DNA of 64,000 nucleotides from Lachnospiraceae bacterium. Its GTDB lineage: Bacteria > Bacillota > Clostridia > Lachnospirales > Lachnospiraceae. The stretch is taken from NCBI GenBank assembly GCA_022774705.1, contig JALFLM010000199.1:1-64000 (forward strand), in the 5' to 3' direction. A model generated the notes under the pieces. It did not search any database. It saw nothing but the letters and a program-made list of their open reading frames with translations, and was not told where the DNA came from. This document shows, piece by piece, positions 1-9,020 of this stretch. Position numbers and translations under genes: made by a program. Position 1 is the stretch's first letter, and each line of letters begins with the position of its first letter.

Positions 1-972
1 GATAATCGCTGTCAGGCCTTCGCGGATATCTTCTCCTGCGAGAGATTCATTGTCCTTCAGCAGTTTGGCATTTTTCGCATATTCGTTAAAAGTTTTCGTT
101 AATGCGCTCTTAAAACCGGCCAGATGTGTCCCGCCCTCGGGAGTTGTAATATTATTTACAAAACTGTAGCAGTTTTCGTTAAATGCATCATTATGCTGCA
201 TGGCAACTTCCACCACGATGCCGTCTTTAACACCCTCGCAGTAGATCACCTGAGGGTAAAGAGCCTCCGAACTGCGGTTCAGATAGGTTACGAACTCGCG
301 GATACCTCCTTCGTAATGGAATACCTGTTCATGTTTGCTGTTTTCCCGCACATCGCGCAGAATGATTTTCAGGCCCTTTGTCAGAAAAGCCATTTCCCTC
401 AGACGCTGTTTCAATGTTCCGTAATCAAATACAGTTTCCTCGAAAATGGATGCATCCGGCTTGAAAGTAACTCTGGAGCCATGCTGATCCGGATCACAGC
501 TGCCCACGATTTCCAGAGGAGTTGCAACACTGCCTCTCTCGTAGCGTTGTCTGTATATTTTGCAGTCGCTGCAGATCTGAACCTCCAGCCAGTCGGAAAG
601 TGCATTAACTACCGACGCACCAACGCCGTGAAGACCTCCCGATACTTTATAGGCTCCTCCGCCGAATTTACCGCCTGCATGCAGGACTGTGAAAATAACC
701 TGAACCGCCGGAACTCCCGCTTTGGGATGTATATCCACCGGCATACCGCGTCCGTTATCCGTTACTGTCACCGAATTGTCCTCATTGATCTGCACATCAA
801 TTTCGGAGCAGAATCCTGCCAGGGCCTCATCTACTGAATTATCCACAATCTCATAAACCAGATGATGAAGTCCCCTCACTGACGTGCTGCCGATATACAT
901 ACCAGGCCTTTTTCTTACGGCTTCCAGCCCTTCCAGAATCTGAATCTGATCTGCTTTGTAATCCTGACTCAT
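1..972 (-). CDS. gyrB: DNA gyrase subunit B, C-terminal part missing
   Basis: GyrB supplies the ATPase of DNA gyrase, which introduces negative supercoils. The 324 codons present begin [20 protein letters not shown] and include the GHKL ATPase signatures: [11 protein letters not shown], the DNGRGMPVD loop and a glycine-rich lid (GGLHGVG). The reading frame stays open to the window edge, so the transducer, TOPRIM and C-terminal regions lie outside. The start follows an AAAGGAG ribosome binding site. It is the last gene seen of the leftward dnaA-dnaN-yaaA-recF-gyrB block and follows recF by 110 bp. ParE shares this fold, but the position beside recF makes GyrB far more likely. Confidence 0.97.
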   Translation of the reverse strand, partial: MSQDYKADQIQILEGLEAVRKRPGMYIGSTSVRGLHHLVYEIVDNSVDEALAGFCSEIDVQINEDNSVTVTDNGRGMPVDIHPKAGVPAVQVIFTVLHAGGKFGGGAYKVSGGLHGVGASVVNALSDWLEVQICSDCKIYRQRYERGSVATPLEIVGSCDPDQHGSRVTFKPDASIFEETVFDYGTLKQRLREMAFLTKGLKIILRDVRENSKHEQVFHYEGGIREFVTYLNRSSEALYPQVIYCEGVKDGIVVEVAMQHNDAFNENCYSFVNNITTPEGGTHLAGFKSALTKTFNEYAKNAKLLKDNESLAGEDIREGLTAII

Positions 973-1082
973 AGACTGTTACAGCTCCTTTCCCTAACAT
1001 GATATTTCAATCATGAACTATCTAAATCCATCCGGCAGATACCCGCATGCTCCGCCGGACTGTCAAAAATGTCATTGTATCT

Positions 1083-2168
1083 TTAATTTTTCCGAACCGC
1101 AGTCCCGGCAGATACTTCGAATAAAGCATCAATAGGAAATCTGCAGTTTACGAATTCATCAAGTCCTGTACAGGTGATAAATGTCTGCGTTTCCTGAATT
1201 GTTGTCAGCAGCTGGGTCTGTCTGGAACTGTCAAGTTCCGACAGGACGTCATCCAGCAGCAGAACCGGCGTATCATGAATCAGACTCCGGACCAGCTCAA
1301 TCTCCGATAGTTTCAGAGACAGTGCCGCTGTTCTCTGCTGTCCCTGAGATCCGTATCTGCGGATATCAATACCGTTAACCAGAAAACAGAGATCATCCCG
1401 GTGAGGTCCGCGGCAGGTCACATGCTGACGCATATCACGTTCCAAACTTTTCTGAAGTTCCTTTTCCAGACTGCCTGAAGCCGTATCCGGTTCATAAGCA
1501 ATCTCAATCTGTTCTCTTCCACCTGTAATCTTATGATGGAGTTCCTGGATAACACAGTTAAGTTGTCCAATGAATTTTGCCCGGTCTGACATAACAGCTT
1601 CACCATATTCCGCAAGCTGTCCGTCCCACACGGACAGAGTGTCAGCCAGTCCCGGGGTAAATGCCATATCCTTCAGCAGACGATTGCGCTCGGCAAGCAC
1701 CTTATTGTAATTCATCAGATGATTTGTGTACACCTTATCCAGCTGGCACAGTTCAAAATCAATAAAACGACGTCGCTCTGAAGGGCCTTTTTTCACCAGA
1801 TTCAGATCCTCCGGCGAAAAGAATATAATATTCACAATACCAAACAGTTCACTGATCCTGCGTATGGGAATGCCGTTAACCGCAATTCCCTTGGATCTGC
1901 TTTTTTTCAGATGCATGTCGATCCGGTATTCAGAACCATGCCTGTCCACCAGCATCTTGATGTGTGCCTCCTCCGAATCAAAACGGATCAGCTCCCGGTC
2001 CCTGGAGGCCCGGTGAGATCTTGCAGTGGAACACATGTAGATGCTTTCCAGTATATTGGTTTTTCCCTGAGCATTATCTCCGTAGAGGATATTGGTCCCT
2101 GTACCGGGCTCCATGCTCAGCATTTCATAATTTCTGAAATTCATCAGATCCAGTCGTTTTATAATCAT
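1083..2168 (-). CDS. recF: DNA replication and repair protein RecF
   Basis: RecF is an SMC-like ATPase that helps load RecA at gapped DNA and stalled forks. The 361-residue product has the expected length and starts MIIKRLDLMNFRNYE. A Walker A motif, GDNAQGKTN, lies near residue 30. The C-terminal half carries the SQGQQRT signature and a Walker B LLLDDVLSELD. It starts 4 bp after the stop of yaaA, so the two are almost certainly translated from one message. Gene order dnaN-yaaA-recF-gyrB is the usual arrangement in Firmicutes. Confidence 0.97.
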   Translation of the reverse strand: MIIKRLDLMNFRNYEMLSMEPGTGTNILYGDNAQGKTNILESIYMCSTARSHRASRDRELIRFDSEEAHIKMLVDRHGSEYRIDMHLKKSRSKGIAVNGIPIRRISELFGIVNIIFFSPEDLNLVKKGPSERRRFIDFELCQLDKVYTNHLMNYNKVLAERNRLLKDMAFTPGLADTLSVWDGQLAEYGEAVMSDRAKFIGQLNCVIQELHHKITGGREQIEIAYEPDTASGSLEKELQKSLERDMRQHVTCRGPHRDDLCFLVNGIDIRRYGSQGQQRTAALSLKLSEIELVRSLIHDTPVLLLDDVLSELDSSRQTQLLTTIQETQTFITCTGLDEFVNCRFPIDALFEVSAGTAVRKN

Positions 2169-2172
2169 GAAA

Positions 2173-2388
2173 TTATTTAATAACCTTTACGGTTTCTCCC
2201 TGAAAAGTAAATGTATCACCGTCATACAGTTTCCTGCCGCGGCGGGTATCCACCTCGCCGTTGACGGAAACCTCCCCATTCTGTACTACAATCTTGGCTT
2301 CCACACCGGAGGAAACCATATTGACCAGCTTCAGAGCCTGGCCCAGCTTGATAAATTCATCAGTTTCTCTTAATTTAATTTCCTGCAT
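2173..2388 (-). CDS. yaaA: S4-domain RNA-binding protein YaaA
   Basis: This 71-residue protein is essentially a single S4 RNA-binding domain. It has the pattern FIKLGQALKLVNMVSSGVEA followed by VQNGEVSVNGEVDTRRGRKL, which is the core of that fold. The family is found between dnaN and recF in many Firmicutes and has been linked to ribosome assembly; the exact role is not settled. It starts 10 bp after the dnaN stop and ends 4 bp before recF, so it is part of the dnaN operon. Identity rests on both sequence and place. Confidence 0.92.
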   Translation of the reverse strand: MQEIKLRETDEFIKLGQALKLVNMVSSGVEAKIVVQNGEVSVNGEVDTRRGRKLYDGDTFTFQGETVKVIK

Positions 2389-2398
2389 AATAATCTCC

Positions 2399-3505
2399 CT
2401 ATCTTGCCAGATTAAAATTAACCGGCAGAATCAGATAAATGTATTTTTCTTCCGCATCCTTGATAAAACAGGGGGCCTTGGCATTGATCGTGTAAAGCTG
2501 AACCTCTTCATCATCAATAACACGCAGTGCTTCAATCATGAATCTGGGGTTGAAGCCGATCATGATATCCTTGCCAAACTGGTTTACCATAATCTCATCA
2601 CGCATGGAACCGAGAGAGGAATTCATGATCAGTTCCATGGAATTATCGCTGATATTAAAAATAATCGGTTTTTTATCACTTTCTTTTACCAGCAGAGTGG
2701 AGCGTTCAATGCTGTCTAATAAAATTTTCTTATTAACAGTAATGCATGTTTCATAATCGTTACTTAACATCTGGTCCACATTAAAATATTTTTTATCGAT
2801 CAGACGGCTGACTACAATGGTCTGATCAAATTCGAAAGAAATATGGTTTCTGGAGAAGAAGATGCGGACTTCATCTTCAGCCTCACCGGTAAGAATTTTG
2901 CTGACTTCACTTAAAGACTTGCCGGGAACGACCACTTCGAAATCGGGATAAACATCACTCAGTTCCACTCTGCGGATGGAAATCCGGTGGCCGTCCAGAG
3001 AACAGACTCTCAATTGATTTTCCTTAACTTCAAACAGTTCACCTGACATGGCAGGATTGGTATCACTGGTTGAAATTGAAAAAATTGTCTGACGAATCAC
3101 TTCCTTTAAGGCATATTGCGACATAACAATTGATTTTTCCTTGTTAAACTGAGGCAATTGAATGTACGTATCCGGGTCATCACACATGATTTTGAACTTG
3201 GAGCTTTCACATTTGATCAGGGCTGTATTGTCCTTAATCTGAAGTAAAATCTCACTGTCAGGAAGTTTTCTGATGATTTCAGCAAATAATTTAGCATTGA
3301 TTGCTGTAATTCCATGATCTTCAATCCGCGCATCGATGGTTGTTTCGATGCCAAGCTCTGTATCATTGGTAGTCAGTTTTACATATGATTCACGTGCATC
3401 GATCAGGATGCATTCAAGTATTTTGTAATTTGTTTTCGAAGGAACCGCTTTCAGCACGGTATTTATGGCGTTCATGAGAGTTGATTTCTCAAAGTACACT
3501 TTCAT
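2399..3505 (-). CDS. dnaN: DNA polymerase III sliding clamp (beta subunit)
   Basis: The beta clamp is a ring-shaped dimer that tethers DNA polymerase III to the template. The 368-residue product has the usual length and begins MKVYFEKSTLMNAINTVLKA. It contains the SLDGHRIS region typical of domain 2 and ends ILPVNFNLAR, close to the usual LPMR/LPVR-type C-terminus. It lies downstream of dnaA with a 243 bp spacer holding DnaA-box-like sequences. The spacing suggests its own promoter as well as read-through from dnaA. Confidence 0.97.
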   Translation of the reverse strand: MKVYFEKSTLMNAINTVLKAVPSKTNYKILECILIDARESYVKLTTNDTELGIETTIDARIEDHGITAINAKLFAEIIRKLPDSEILLQIKDNTALIKCESSKFKIMCDDPDTYIQLPQFNKEKSIVMSQYALKEVIRQTIFSISTSDTNPAMSGELFEVKENQLRVCSLDGHRISIRRVELSDVYPDFEVVVPGKSLSEVSKILTGEAEDEVRIFFSRNHISFEFDQTIVVSRLIDKKYFNVDQMLSNDYETCITVNKKILLDSIERSTLLVKESDKKPIIFNISDNSMELIMNSSLGSMRDEIMVNQFGKDIMIGFNPRFMIEALRVIDDEEVQLYTINAKAPCFIKDAEEKYIYLILPVNFNLAR

Positions 3506-3586
3506 AAATGTGAATAACCCCTTTCGGTATAAATGAATATATAATTAATTATAGTTCAGCAGTCTTAGCAGTAGGGGGCGTGGATA

Positions 3587-3739
3587 TGTGGATAACCCCG
3601 TTTTTATCAGAAAATACAAGGTTTTCCACAATTGGAAAACCGGTTGATAACTTTCCATGAACCTGAGGATAATTCTTAACTTATTAACATTCAGAAAAGC
3701 TGTGAATTTCATCCACATAAATTCAACAGCATATCCACA
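3587..3739. promoter_or_regulatory. DnaA-box cluster between dnaA and dnaN
   Basis: One exact DnaA box lies at 3587-3595 (TGTGGATAA, reverse orientation). Near matches with one changed base occur at 3622-3630, 3709-3717 and 3731-3739. The spacer between dnaA and dnaN is therefore a minor DnaA-binding region, as in other Firmicutes where origins can be bipartite. It could serve in origin function, in autoregulation, or both; sequence alone does not decide. Confidence 0.7.
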
Positions 3740-3748
3740 ACCCGGTGT

Positions 3749-5113
3749 TTATAAAGGAGGGTTGATTTTTTTCTTCAGGGTTTCAATGGAAGACTGCAGA
3801 CTTTCATTATCGGGCAGATCCTTTTTGATCTTTTCACAGCCGTGAATGATCGTTGCGTGGTCGCGGTTGCCCAGACAGCTTCCTATTTTAATAAGAGGAA
3901 CCGTAGTCATCTCTTTGCAGAGGTACATGGCAATCTGTCTCGGGTAGGCAATATCCTTGCTTCGTTTCGGTGAAATCAGATCCTTAACGGAGACATGGAA
4001 GTGATCGGCAACGGTCTGAATGATCAGTTCGGGTGTAATTTCCCGGGGTTCAGCAGGTCCAAAATAATCCTTCAAAATTTCGGCCGCCATGTCCAGCGTA
4101 ATATCGGTATTCTGGAGCTTGGAAAATGCCACGATTTTGGTAAGGGCGCCTTCCAGTTCACGAATGTTGGATTTTACGTGGGTAGCGATGTATTTGATAA
4201 TCTCGTTATCAATATTATACCCTTCATCAGCTTCTTTTTTTCGAAGAATTGCCATACGGGTTTCGTAATCCGGTTCTGATATGCTGACGGTCAGTCCCCC
4301 TGCAAAACGGGAGCGCAGTCTTTCCTCCAGCAGTTCCATTTCATTGGGCGGACGGTCCGAGGAGATAATAATCTGTTTTTTTGCCTGATACAGAGTGTTA
4401 AATGTATGGAAAAATTCCTCCTGGGTACTGTCTTTTCCTATAATAAATTGAATATCGTCAATAAGAAGGACATCGTTGTTGCGGTATTTTGCCCGGAATT
4501 CCGCAGTGGTGTTATCATTGTTGTTATTTTTGTTTCGGATGGAATCAATCAGTTCATTGGTGAAAACTTCGGAAGTGACATACATCACTTTTTTCCCGGG
4601 GTCCTTATTCAGAATAAAATTCCCGATTGAATGCATCAGATGGGTCTTGCCGAGACCTACACCGCCATAAATAAAAAGCGGGTTGAAAGCTTCGGCAGGA
4701 GATTCGGCTACGGCCAGTGAGGCTGCGTGAGCCATACGGTTGTTGGAACCGACCACGAAACTTTCGAATGTGTACTTTCGGTTCAAGCCGGAAGATACAT
4801 TATTATTAGAAGAAACAGGTGATTTTTTACTTACCGGCTGCTGCGGAACATCGTCTTTCATAATGAAACGGACATTGCAGTTCAGACCGGTTACCTCCTG
4901 AATGTGGAGATGCAGGAAAAAATCGTATTTCTTCTGCTGGATGTAGTCCAGACCAAATTTCTCCCCTGGGTAGAGGACGAGTACTTCATCGCCGTCCACG
5001 GCAACAGGTTTCAGCGGTTCGATCCAGGTATGGAAGGAAATATCCGACAGTTCCTGATCCATCTTCAGCTTGGAGGTAATGTCATCCCAGTTTTTTTGTA
5101 TTGTTTCTAGCAT
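3749..5113 (-). CDS. dnaA: Chromosomal replication initiator DnaA
   Basis: DnaA is the AAA+ ATPase that opens oriC and recruits the replicative helicase. Using the ATG at 5113, which is preceded by AGAGGAG, gives 454 residues starting MLETIQKNWDDITSKL. A longer frame from 5221 is possible but lacks a suitable ribosome binding site and family-like sequence. Domain I is N-terminal. The AAA+ core has Walker A GGVGLGKTH and Walker B LLIDDIQFI. Domain IV carries the DNA-binding signature around DHATIIHGCEKI. The gene runs leftward away from oriC. Confidence 0.97.
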   Translation of the reverse strand: MLETIQKNWDDITSKLKMDQELSDISFHTWIEPLKPVAVDGDEVLVLYPGEKFGLDYIQQKKYDFFLHLHIQEVTGLNCNVRFIMKDDVPQQPVSKKSPVSSNNNVSSGLNRKYTFESFVVGSNNRMAHAASLAVAESPAEAFNPLFIYGGVGLGKTHLMHSIGNFILNKDPGKKVMYVTSEVFTNELIDSIRNKNNNNDNTTAEFRAKYRNNDVLLIDDIQFIIGKDSTQEEFFHTFNTLYQAKKQIIISSDRPPNEMELLEERLRSRFAGGLTVSISEPDYETRMAILRKKEADEGYNIDNEIIKYIATHVKSNIRELEGALTKIVAFSKLQNTDITLDMAAEILKDYFGPAEPREITPELIIQTVADHFHVSVKDLISPKRSKDIAYPRQIAMYLCKEMTTVPLIKIGSCLGNRDHATIIHGCEKIKKDLPDNESLQSSIETLKKKINPPL

Positions 5114-5627
5114 GTGTAACTCCTCTGAGTATTTCATAGAAAAATAAAATGTGCACAACTCAGAAAAATACGGGAAAAGACCGTATAAAATGGCAGCTGC
5201 GGATTGAGAAGTTATCCACAATTGCCTGGAGAGATAGTATGCACATCATAGATTTACTAACATAAGTTTACTACAAAATCAAAAAGATAGCAATGGAAAC
5301 CCTTAAAATAAAGTTTTTTTTAAAAATTTTATTTGTGAATAAGTTGATAACGAAAAAGAGCCATAAATGTTGATAACTGAAAATATATAGGGAAATGTGG
5401 ATAAAGTGGATAACTTTTTCACATATATTTAGGGGAGAAAAATAGAAATATGCGATTTAAACGACAATATCTAGTGGTGACAAAATGATATTATCCACAG
5501 GTTATCCACAAAATGTGGATAGTTGAAAACATGTGTATAAACTGTCGAAACAGAGTTTATAAGCTGCAGATTATGTGGATAATTAAAAAACCCGCTTTCC
5601 CGGGGATATTTTCAGCAAAAAAACAGC
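5114..5627. other. oriC: Replication origin oriC
   Basis: This non-coding stretch lies between divergent dnaA and rpmH. Exact DnaA boxes (TTATCCACA or its complement) lie at 5212-5220, 5396-5404, 5491-5499, 5502-5510 and 5574-5582. A strong variant, TTATACACA, lies at 5532-5540 (reverse). One-mismatch boxes lie at 5405-5413 and 5514-5522. A run of A and T at about 5281-5345 is a candidate unwinding element. The tight group at 5491-5522 with mixed orientations is the probable DnaA assembly core. The surrounding gene order supports the call. Confidence 0.93.
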
Positions 5628-5656
5628 TTGACGGATTGGAAACCTTTATATATAAT
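5628..5656 (+). promoter_or_regulatory. Sigma-A promoter of rpmH
   Basis: A -35 element TTGACG (5628-5633) and a -10 element TATAAT (5651-5656) are separated by exactly 17 bp. They sit about 45 bp upstream of the rpmH start. This is a near-perfect housekeeping promoter, as expected for a ribosomal protein gene at the edge of oriC. Confidence 0.85.
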
Positions 5657-5700
5657 GGTAATTGATGTGTTGCTACTAGTAGAAAAGGAGGTGTATACGT

Positions 5701-5835
5701 ATGAAGATGACATTCCAGCCTAAAAAGAGACAGAGATCTAAAGTTCACGGTTTCAGAGCAAGAATGAGCACTCCCGGCGGCAGAAAAGTTCTGCAGGCAA
5801 GAAGAGCAAAAGGCAGAAAGAAATTATCCGCATAA
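5701..5835 (+). CDS. rpmH: Ribosomal protein L34
   Basis: The 44-residue, very basic product starts [18 protein letters not shown] and ends AKGRKKLSA, which matches bacterial L34 in full. L34 is a late-assembling protein of the 50S subunit. A strong AAAAGGAGG ribosome binding site lies upstream. The gene begins the rightward rpmH-rnpA-yidD-yidC-jag block on the far side of oriC from dnaA. Confidence 0.97.
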   Translation: MKMTFQPKKRQRSKVHGFRARMSTPGGRKVLQARRAKGRKKLSA

Positions 5836-5841
5836 TTCAGT

Positions 5842-5868
5842 AAGGCCGCATTTGATGTGGCCTTTTTT
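5842..5868 (+). terminator. Hairpin terminator or attenuator after rpmH
   Basis: AAGGCCGCA and TGTGGCCTT form a stem (one G-T pair) closed by a short loop and followed by a T run. It lies 6 bp beyond the rpmH stop. It probably sets a high ratio of rpmH message to the downstream rnpA message by partial termination. Confidence 0.8.
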
Positions 5869-5964
5869 ACTGACAGCGGTGCAGGAGAAATTCTTCAGGA
5901 ATTCTTCATGCAGAGCAGAAAGTAAACCGGCGTATGAATACGTATAGTAAAAAAGAAGAGTCAG

Positions 5965-6312
5965 ATGGAATCAATTAAAAACAACAGGGATTTTTTAACA
6001 GTTTACAGGTCGGGTAAATCCTGTGCCAACAGATACCTCATTATGTACCTGGCGCCCGCGCAGGAGGGATGTGAAGGCAGGATCGGGATTTCCGTCAGTA
6101 AAAAAGTGGGAAACAGCGTAGTAAGACATCGTGTGAAAAGGCTTATAAAGGAAAGTTATAGGCTCAATGAGAACAGATTCCGGACGGGCTGCGACATTGT
6201 GGTTGTGGCCAGAAAAGAAGCAAAAGGTAAGAATTACAGTGAAATCGAGAGTGCATTGCTGCACCTAGCCAGGCTTCACGGTATGCTGCTTACCGGCAGC
6301 AGCTGTGAATGA
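5965..6312 (+). CDS. rnpA: Ribonuclease P protein component
   Basis: RnpA binds the RNase P RNA and helps mature tRNA 5' ends. The 115-residue basic protein has the family's central helix [17 protein letters not shown], equivalent to the RNR motif, and the [12 protein letters not shown] strand. Its length is normal. It follows rpmH, as in nearly all bacteria, after a terminator-like hairpin. Its stop is 17 bp before the preferred start of yidD. Confidence 0.96.
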   Translation: MESIKNNRDFLTVYRSGKSCANRYLIMYLAPAQEGCEGRIGISVSKKVGNSVVRHRVKRLIKESYRLNENRFRTGCDIVVVARKEAKGKNYSEIESALLHLARLHGMLLTGSSCE

Positions 6313-6329
6313 AAAGAAATGAGGAATCG

Positions 6330-6539
6330 ATGAAAAAATGCTTGATTGCCCTGATCAGGTTGTACCGCAGATATATTTCGCCAATGAAGGCTCCCTGCTG
6401 CCGATATGTTCCGACATGTTCGCAGTATGCAATCATTGCCATAGAGCGATACGGAGTCATTAAGGGAGGAGCGCTTGCGGTTTGGCGCATTTTAAGATGT
6501 AATCCTTTTGCAAAGGGCGGGTATGATCCCGTTCCATGA
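6330..6539 (+). CDS. yidD: Membrane protein insertion efficiency factor YidD
   Basis: This small protein of 69 residues aids YidC-dependent membrane insertion. It shows the family block [20 protein letters not shown] and ends [15 protein letters not shown] chose the ATG at 6330 because a GAGGA element lies 5 bp before it. An in-frame ATG at 6309 overlapping rnpA lacks a clear ribosome binding site. The stop overlaps the start region of yidC, so the two are translationally linked. Confidence 0.92.
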   Translation: MKKCLIALIRLYRRYISPMKAPCCRYVPTCSQYAIIAIERYGVIKGGALAVWRILRCNPFAKGGYDPVP

Positions 6540-6559
6540 CAGGATTAGGAGGTACTCCT

Positions 6560-7828
6560 TTGAATTTTATCTTACTGACACAGTATGACGGAAAGATTGT
6601 AGGACCGGTGGCAAAGCTTCTGGGTGTTCTGATGAACGCTCTGTTCAATGCGCTGTCATCCATTGGTATTCCCAATATCGGGCTTGCAATTATTTTATTT
6701 ACTGTGATTGTTAACATTCTGCTGATCCCGTTAACAATCAGTTCACAGAAAAACATGAAGCTGAATACTGTAATCCAGCCGGAAATGGCAAAAATTACGG
6801 CGAAGTATAAAGGAAAAAAAGATCAAGCTTCATTAGAGCAGCAGCAGAAAGAAACTCAGATGTTGTATGATAAGTACGGCTACAGTCCCACATCGGGATG
6901 TCTGCCGACGTTGATTCAGTTTCCCATTATGCTGGCGCTGTACCGCGTAATCTATCAGATTCCCGGTTATGTTTCGGCGATTTACGATCAGTTTAAGGGG
7001 ATTGTGGATCTGGCGCTGACTCAGAACGGTTTTGCATCAAAGATTGCAGAACTGGCAACAGCCAACGGTATGTCACCTGATAAGTATAACTTTGATGGTT
7101 CCACAACTGAATCCGTTAACTATATCATTGATCTGTTTTATAAGTTTGACAGCTCCGAATGGGCGCAGTTCAAGGAAACATTTCCTGCAATTCAGGATCA
7201 GATCAATCCCTTCCTGAATAAGATTACGGAGATGAACTCCTTCCTTGGAGGCATCAATCTGGCGGAGGCTCCTGGCTTCAAGCTGTCTATTGCACTGATT
7301 ATTCCTATTCTTGCATGGCTTACTCAGTGGCTTTCCATTAAAGTGAGCAGTGCGGGACAGAACATAAACCCGGATGATCCCTCTGCAGCAACCATGAAGA
7401 GCATGAATACATTTATGCCCATTATGTCCGCTGTATTCTGTATTACACTGCCTGCCGGTCTTGGTGTGTACTGGATTGCCAGCCCGGTTGTCAGAACAAT
7501 TATTCAGGTTTTTGTAAACAAGCATTTTGACAAAGTAGGTACGGATGCTATTGTTGCCCAGCGTATTGAAAAACAGAACAAAAAGCGGGCAAAACAGGGA
7601 CTGCCTCAGATTAATCCGGATGGAACCTATGTTCATAACGGTAAAATTGTTACGGATCCTTCGTCGGCAAAAGCACCTGCATCAGGAAAAAAAGAGAAAA
7701 CCATGCCGTCTGCGGTCAAGTATACTGCTGACAGCTCTGCTTATTACGGGAAAGCGTACGAGAAGGACAGCATTGCTTCCAAAGCAAGAATGGTTAAGGA
7801 TTTTGATGAAAAGAACAGCAGAAAGTAA
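6560..7828 (+). CDS. yidC: Membrane protein insertase YidC (Oxa1 family)
   Basis: YidC inserts and folds membrane proteins. The product has the Oxa1 core, with SGCLPTLIQFPIMLALYRVI and a late hydrophobic segment GLGVYWIASPVVRTIIQVFV, and a basic tail rich in lysine. A TTG at 6560 is preceded by GGAGGT with a 6 bp spacer and gives about 422 residues starting MNFILLTQYDG. An ATG at 6536 would add eight residues but lies before that ribosome binding site. There is no lipobox, as is usual for this clostridial form. It lies between yidD and jag. Confidence 0.94.
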   Translation: MNFILLTQYDGKIVGPVAKLLGVLMNALFNALSSIGIPNIGLAIILFTVIVNILLIPLTISSQKNMKLNTVIQPEMAKITAKYKGKKDQASLEQQQKETQMLYDKYGYSPTSGCLPTLIQFPIMLALYRVIYQIPGYVSAIYDQFKGIVDLALTQNGFASKIAELATANGMSPDKYNFDGSTTESVNYIIDLFYKFDSSEWAQFKETFPAIQDQINPFLNKITEMNSFLGGINLAEAPGFKLSIALIIPILAWLTQWLSIKVSSAGQNINPDDPSAATMKSMNTFMPIMSAVFCITLPAGLGVYWIASPVVRTIIQVFVNKHFDKVGTDAIVAQRIEKQNKKRAKQGLPQINPDGTYVHNGKIVTDPSSAKAPASGKKEKTMPSAVKYTADSSAYYGKAYEKDSIASKARMVKDFDEKNSRK

Positions 7829-7935
7829 ATTTTGTGCTGTGGACATTATATTATGTATTTAGCTGTACGGCTGCAGACTGCTGTCATCAGGGAAGGCGTC
7901 GGGCAGTTCAGCTACAGGCTGTAAGAGGTTGAACA

Positions 7936-8886
7936 ATGGATAAAATAGAAATTTCTGCAAAAAATGTAGAAGAAGCTCTTACACAGGCCATGATTAAACT
8001 TGGTACCACCAGCGATAAGATGGGGTATGAAGTGATCAGTGAGGGACGCAGCGGATTTTTCGGAATCGGCAGCAAACCGGCTGTAATTAAAGCATGGATC
8101 AAGGAAGACGCAATTTCACAGGAACTGAAAAGTTTTATGGAGCCTTCTGTGAAGACTTCTGAACCGAAAGTTAAGGACGTTAAAGAAGCTAAGGCAGAAC
8201 CGAAGAAGCCTGAAGTTAAGGTTAAGAAGGAGGATACTGCGGCAGCTGAGAAAAAGGCGGACGTGAAGGTTGCATCTACACCTGAAGAGTTCATTACCCA
8301 GGTATGCAATGCCATGGGACTTGAAGTATCTGTAGACAGCAGATTTGATGAGGCTGAGAATGTTCTCGATATCAATATGATTGGTGATGATATGGGTATT
8401 CTGATTGGTAAAAGAGGACAGACGCTGGATTCTTTACAGTATCTGACAGGTCTTGTTGCCAATAAGAACAAGGAAGAGTACATCAGAGTTAAGCTGGATA
8501 CAGAGAATTATCGTGAAAGAAGAAAAGAAACACTGGAGAACCTGGCAAGAAATATTGCTTACAAGGTAAAAAGAACCAAGAAACCAGTGGCTCTTGAACC
8601 CATGAATCCTTATGAAAGAAGAGTGATTCACGCTGCGCTTCAGAATGACAGATATGTTGTTACAAGAAGTGAAGGGGAAGAACCGTTCAGACACGTTGTG
8701 ATTTCACTGAAACGTGAGAAATCCTACAACAGCAGACCGAACGGCGGTAAGGGCGGTTATAATCGTTACAACAATAACGGTTCCTACAATAAATCAAAGA
8801 GCGGATACAATAAGCACAGAGAGTATGCAAAAGCAGATGCTGTGCAGACAGAAGCTCCGGAAGTAAAGCAGGAACAGGAAGATTAA
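7936..8886 (+). CDS. jag: RNA-binding protein Jag (KhpB)
   Basis: The 316-residue protein has three parts. An N-terminal Jag domain starts MDKIEISAKNVEEALTQA. A KH domain carries the GILIGKRGQTLDSLQYL loop near residues 155-172. An R3H domain follows, with NPYERRVIHAAL. A low-complexity tail rich in Asn, Gly, Tyr and Lys follows and may bind RNA or stay unstructured. Members bind small RNAs and affect cell division and envelope growth in Gram-positive bacteria. The gene follows yidC, as in other Firmicutes, and ends before a strong terminator. Confidence 0.93.
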   Translation: MDKIEISAKNVEEALTQAMIKLGTTSDKMGYEVISEGRSGFFGIGSKPAVIKAWIKEDAISQELKSFMEPSVKTSEPKVKDVKEAKAEPKKPEVKVKKEDTAAAEKKADVKVASTPEEFITQVCNAMGLEVSVDSRFDEAENVLDINMIGDDMGILIGKRGQTLDSLQYLTGLVANKNKEEYIRVKLDTENYRERRKETLENLARNIAYKVKRTKKPVALEPMNPYERRVIHAALQNDRYVVTRSEGEEPFRHVVISLKREKSYNSRPNGGKGGYNRYNNNGSYNKSKSGYNKHREYAKADAVQTEAPEVKQEQED

Positions 8887-8915
8887 TTGATTGATCCGCT
8901 GAACTTAAATGTCTT

Positions 8916-8947
8916 GGCCGTGCTGAGGGCTCAGCACGGCCTTTTTT
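8916..8947 (+). terminator. Intrinsic terminator after jag
   Basis: GGCCGTGCTGA and TCAGCACGGCC form a perfect 11 bp stem with a four-base loop, followed by six T. It lies 30 bp after the jag stop and closes the rpmH-to-jag operon. Confidence 0.93.
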
Positions 8948-9020
8948 GTACAGTTCAGTACAGCTTGGAGATTGAAATGTTTATTTTAAACCGTTCAGGT
9001 CAGAAAGGAAAAGGTCACAG

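Noticed and set aside
124..837. 237-codon plus-strand frame at the left edge
   Set aside because: It is antisense to gyrB, whose ATPase motifs are clear.
5114..5221. 36-residue N-terminal extension of DnaA
   Set aside because: The longer frame has no ribosome binding site, while AGAGGAG is ideally placed before the ATG at 5113, where family-like sequence begins.
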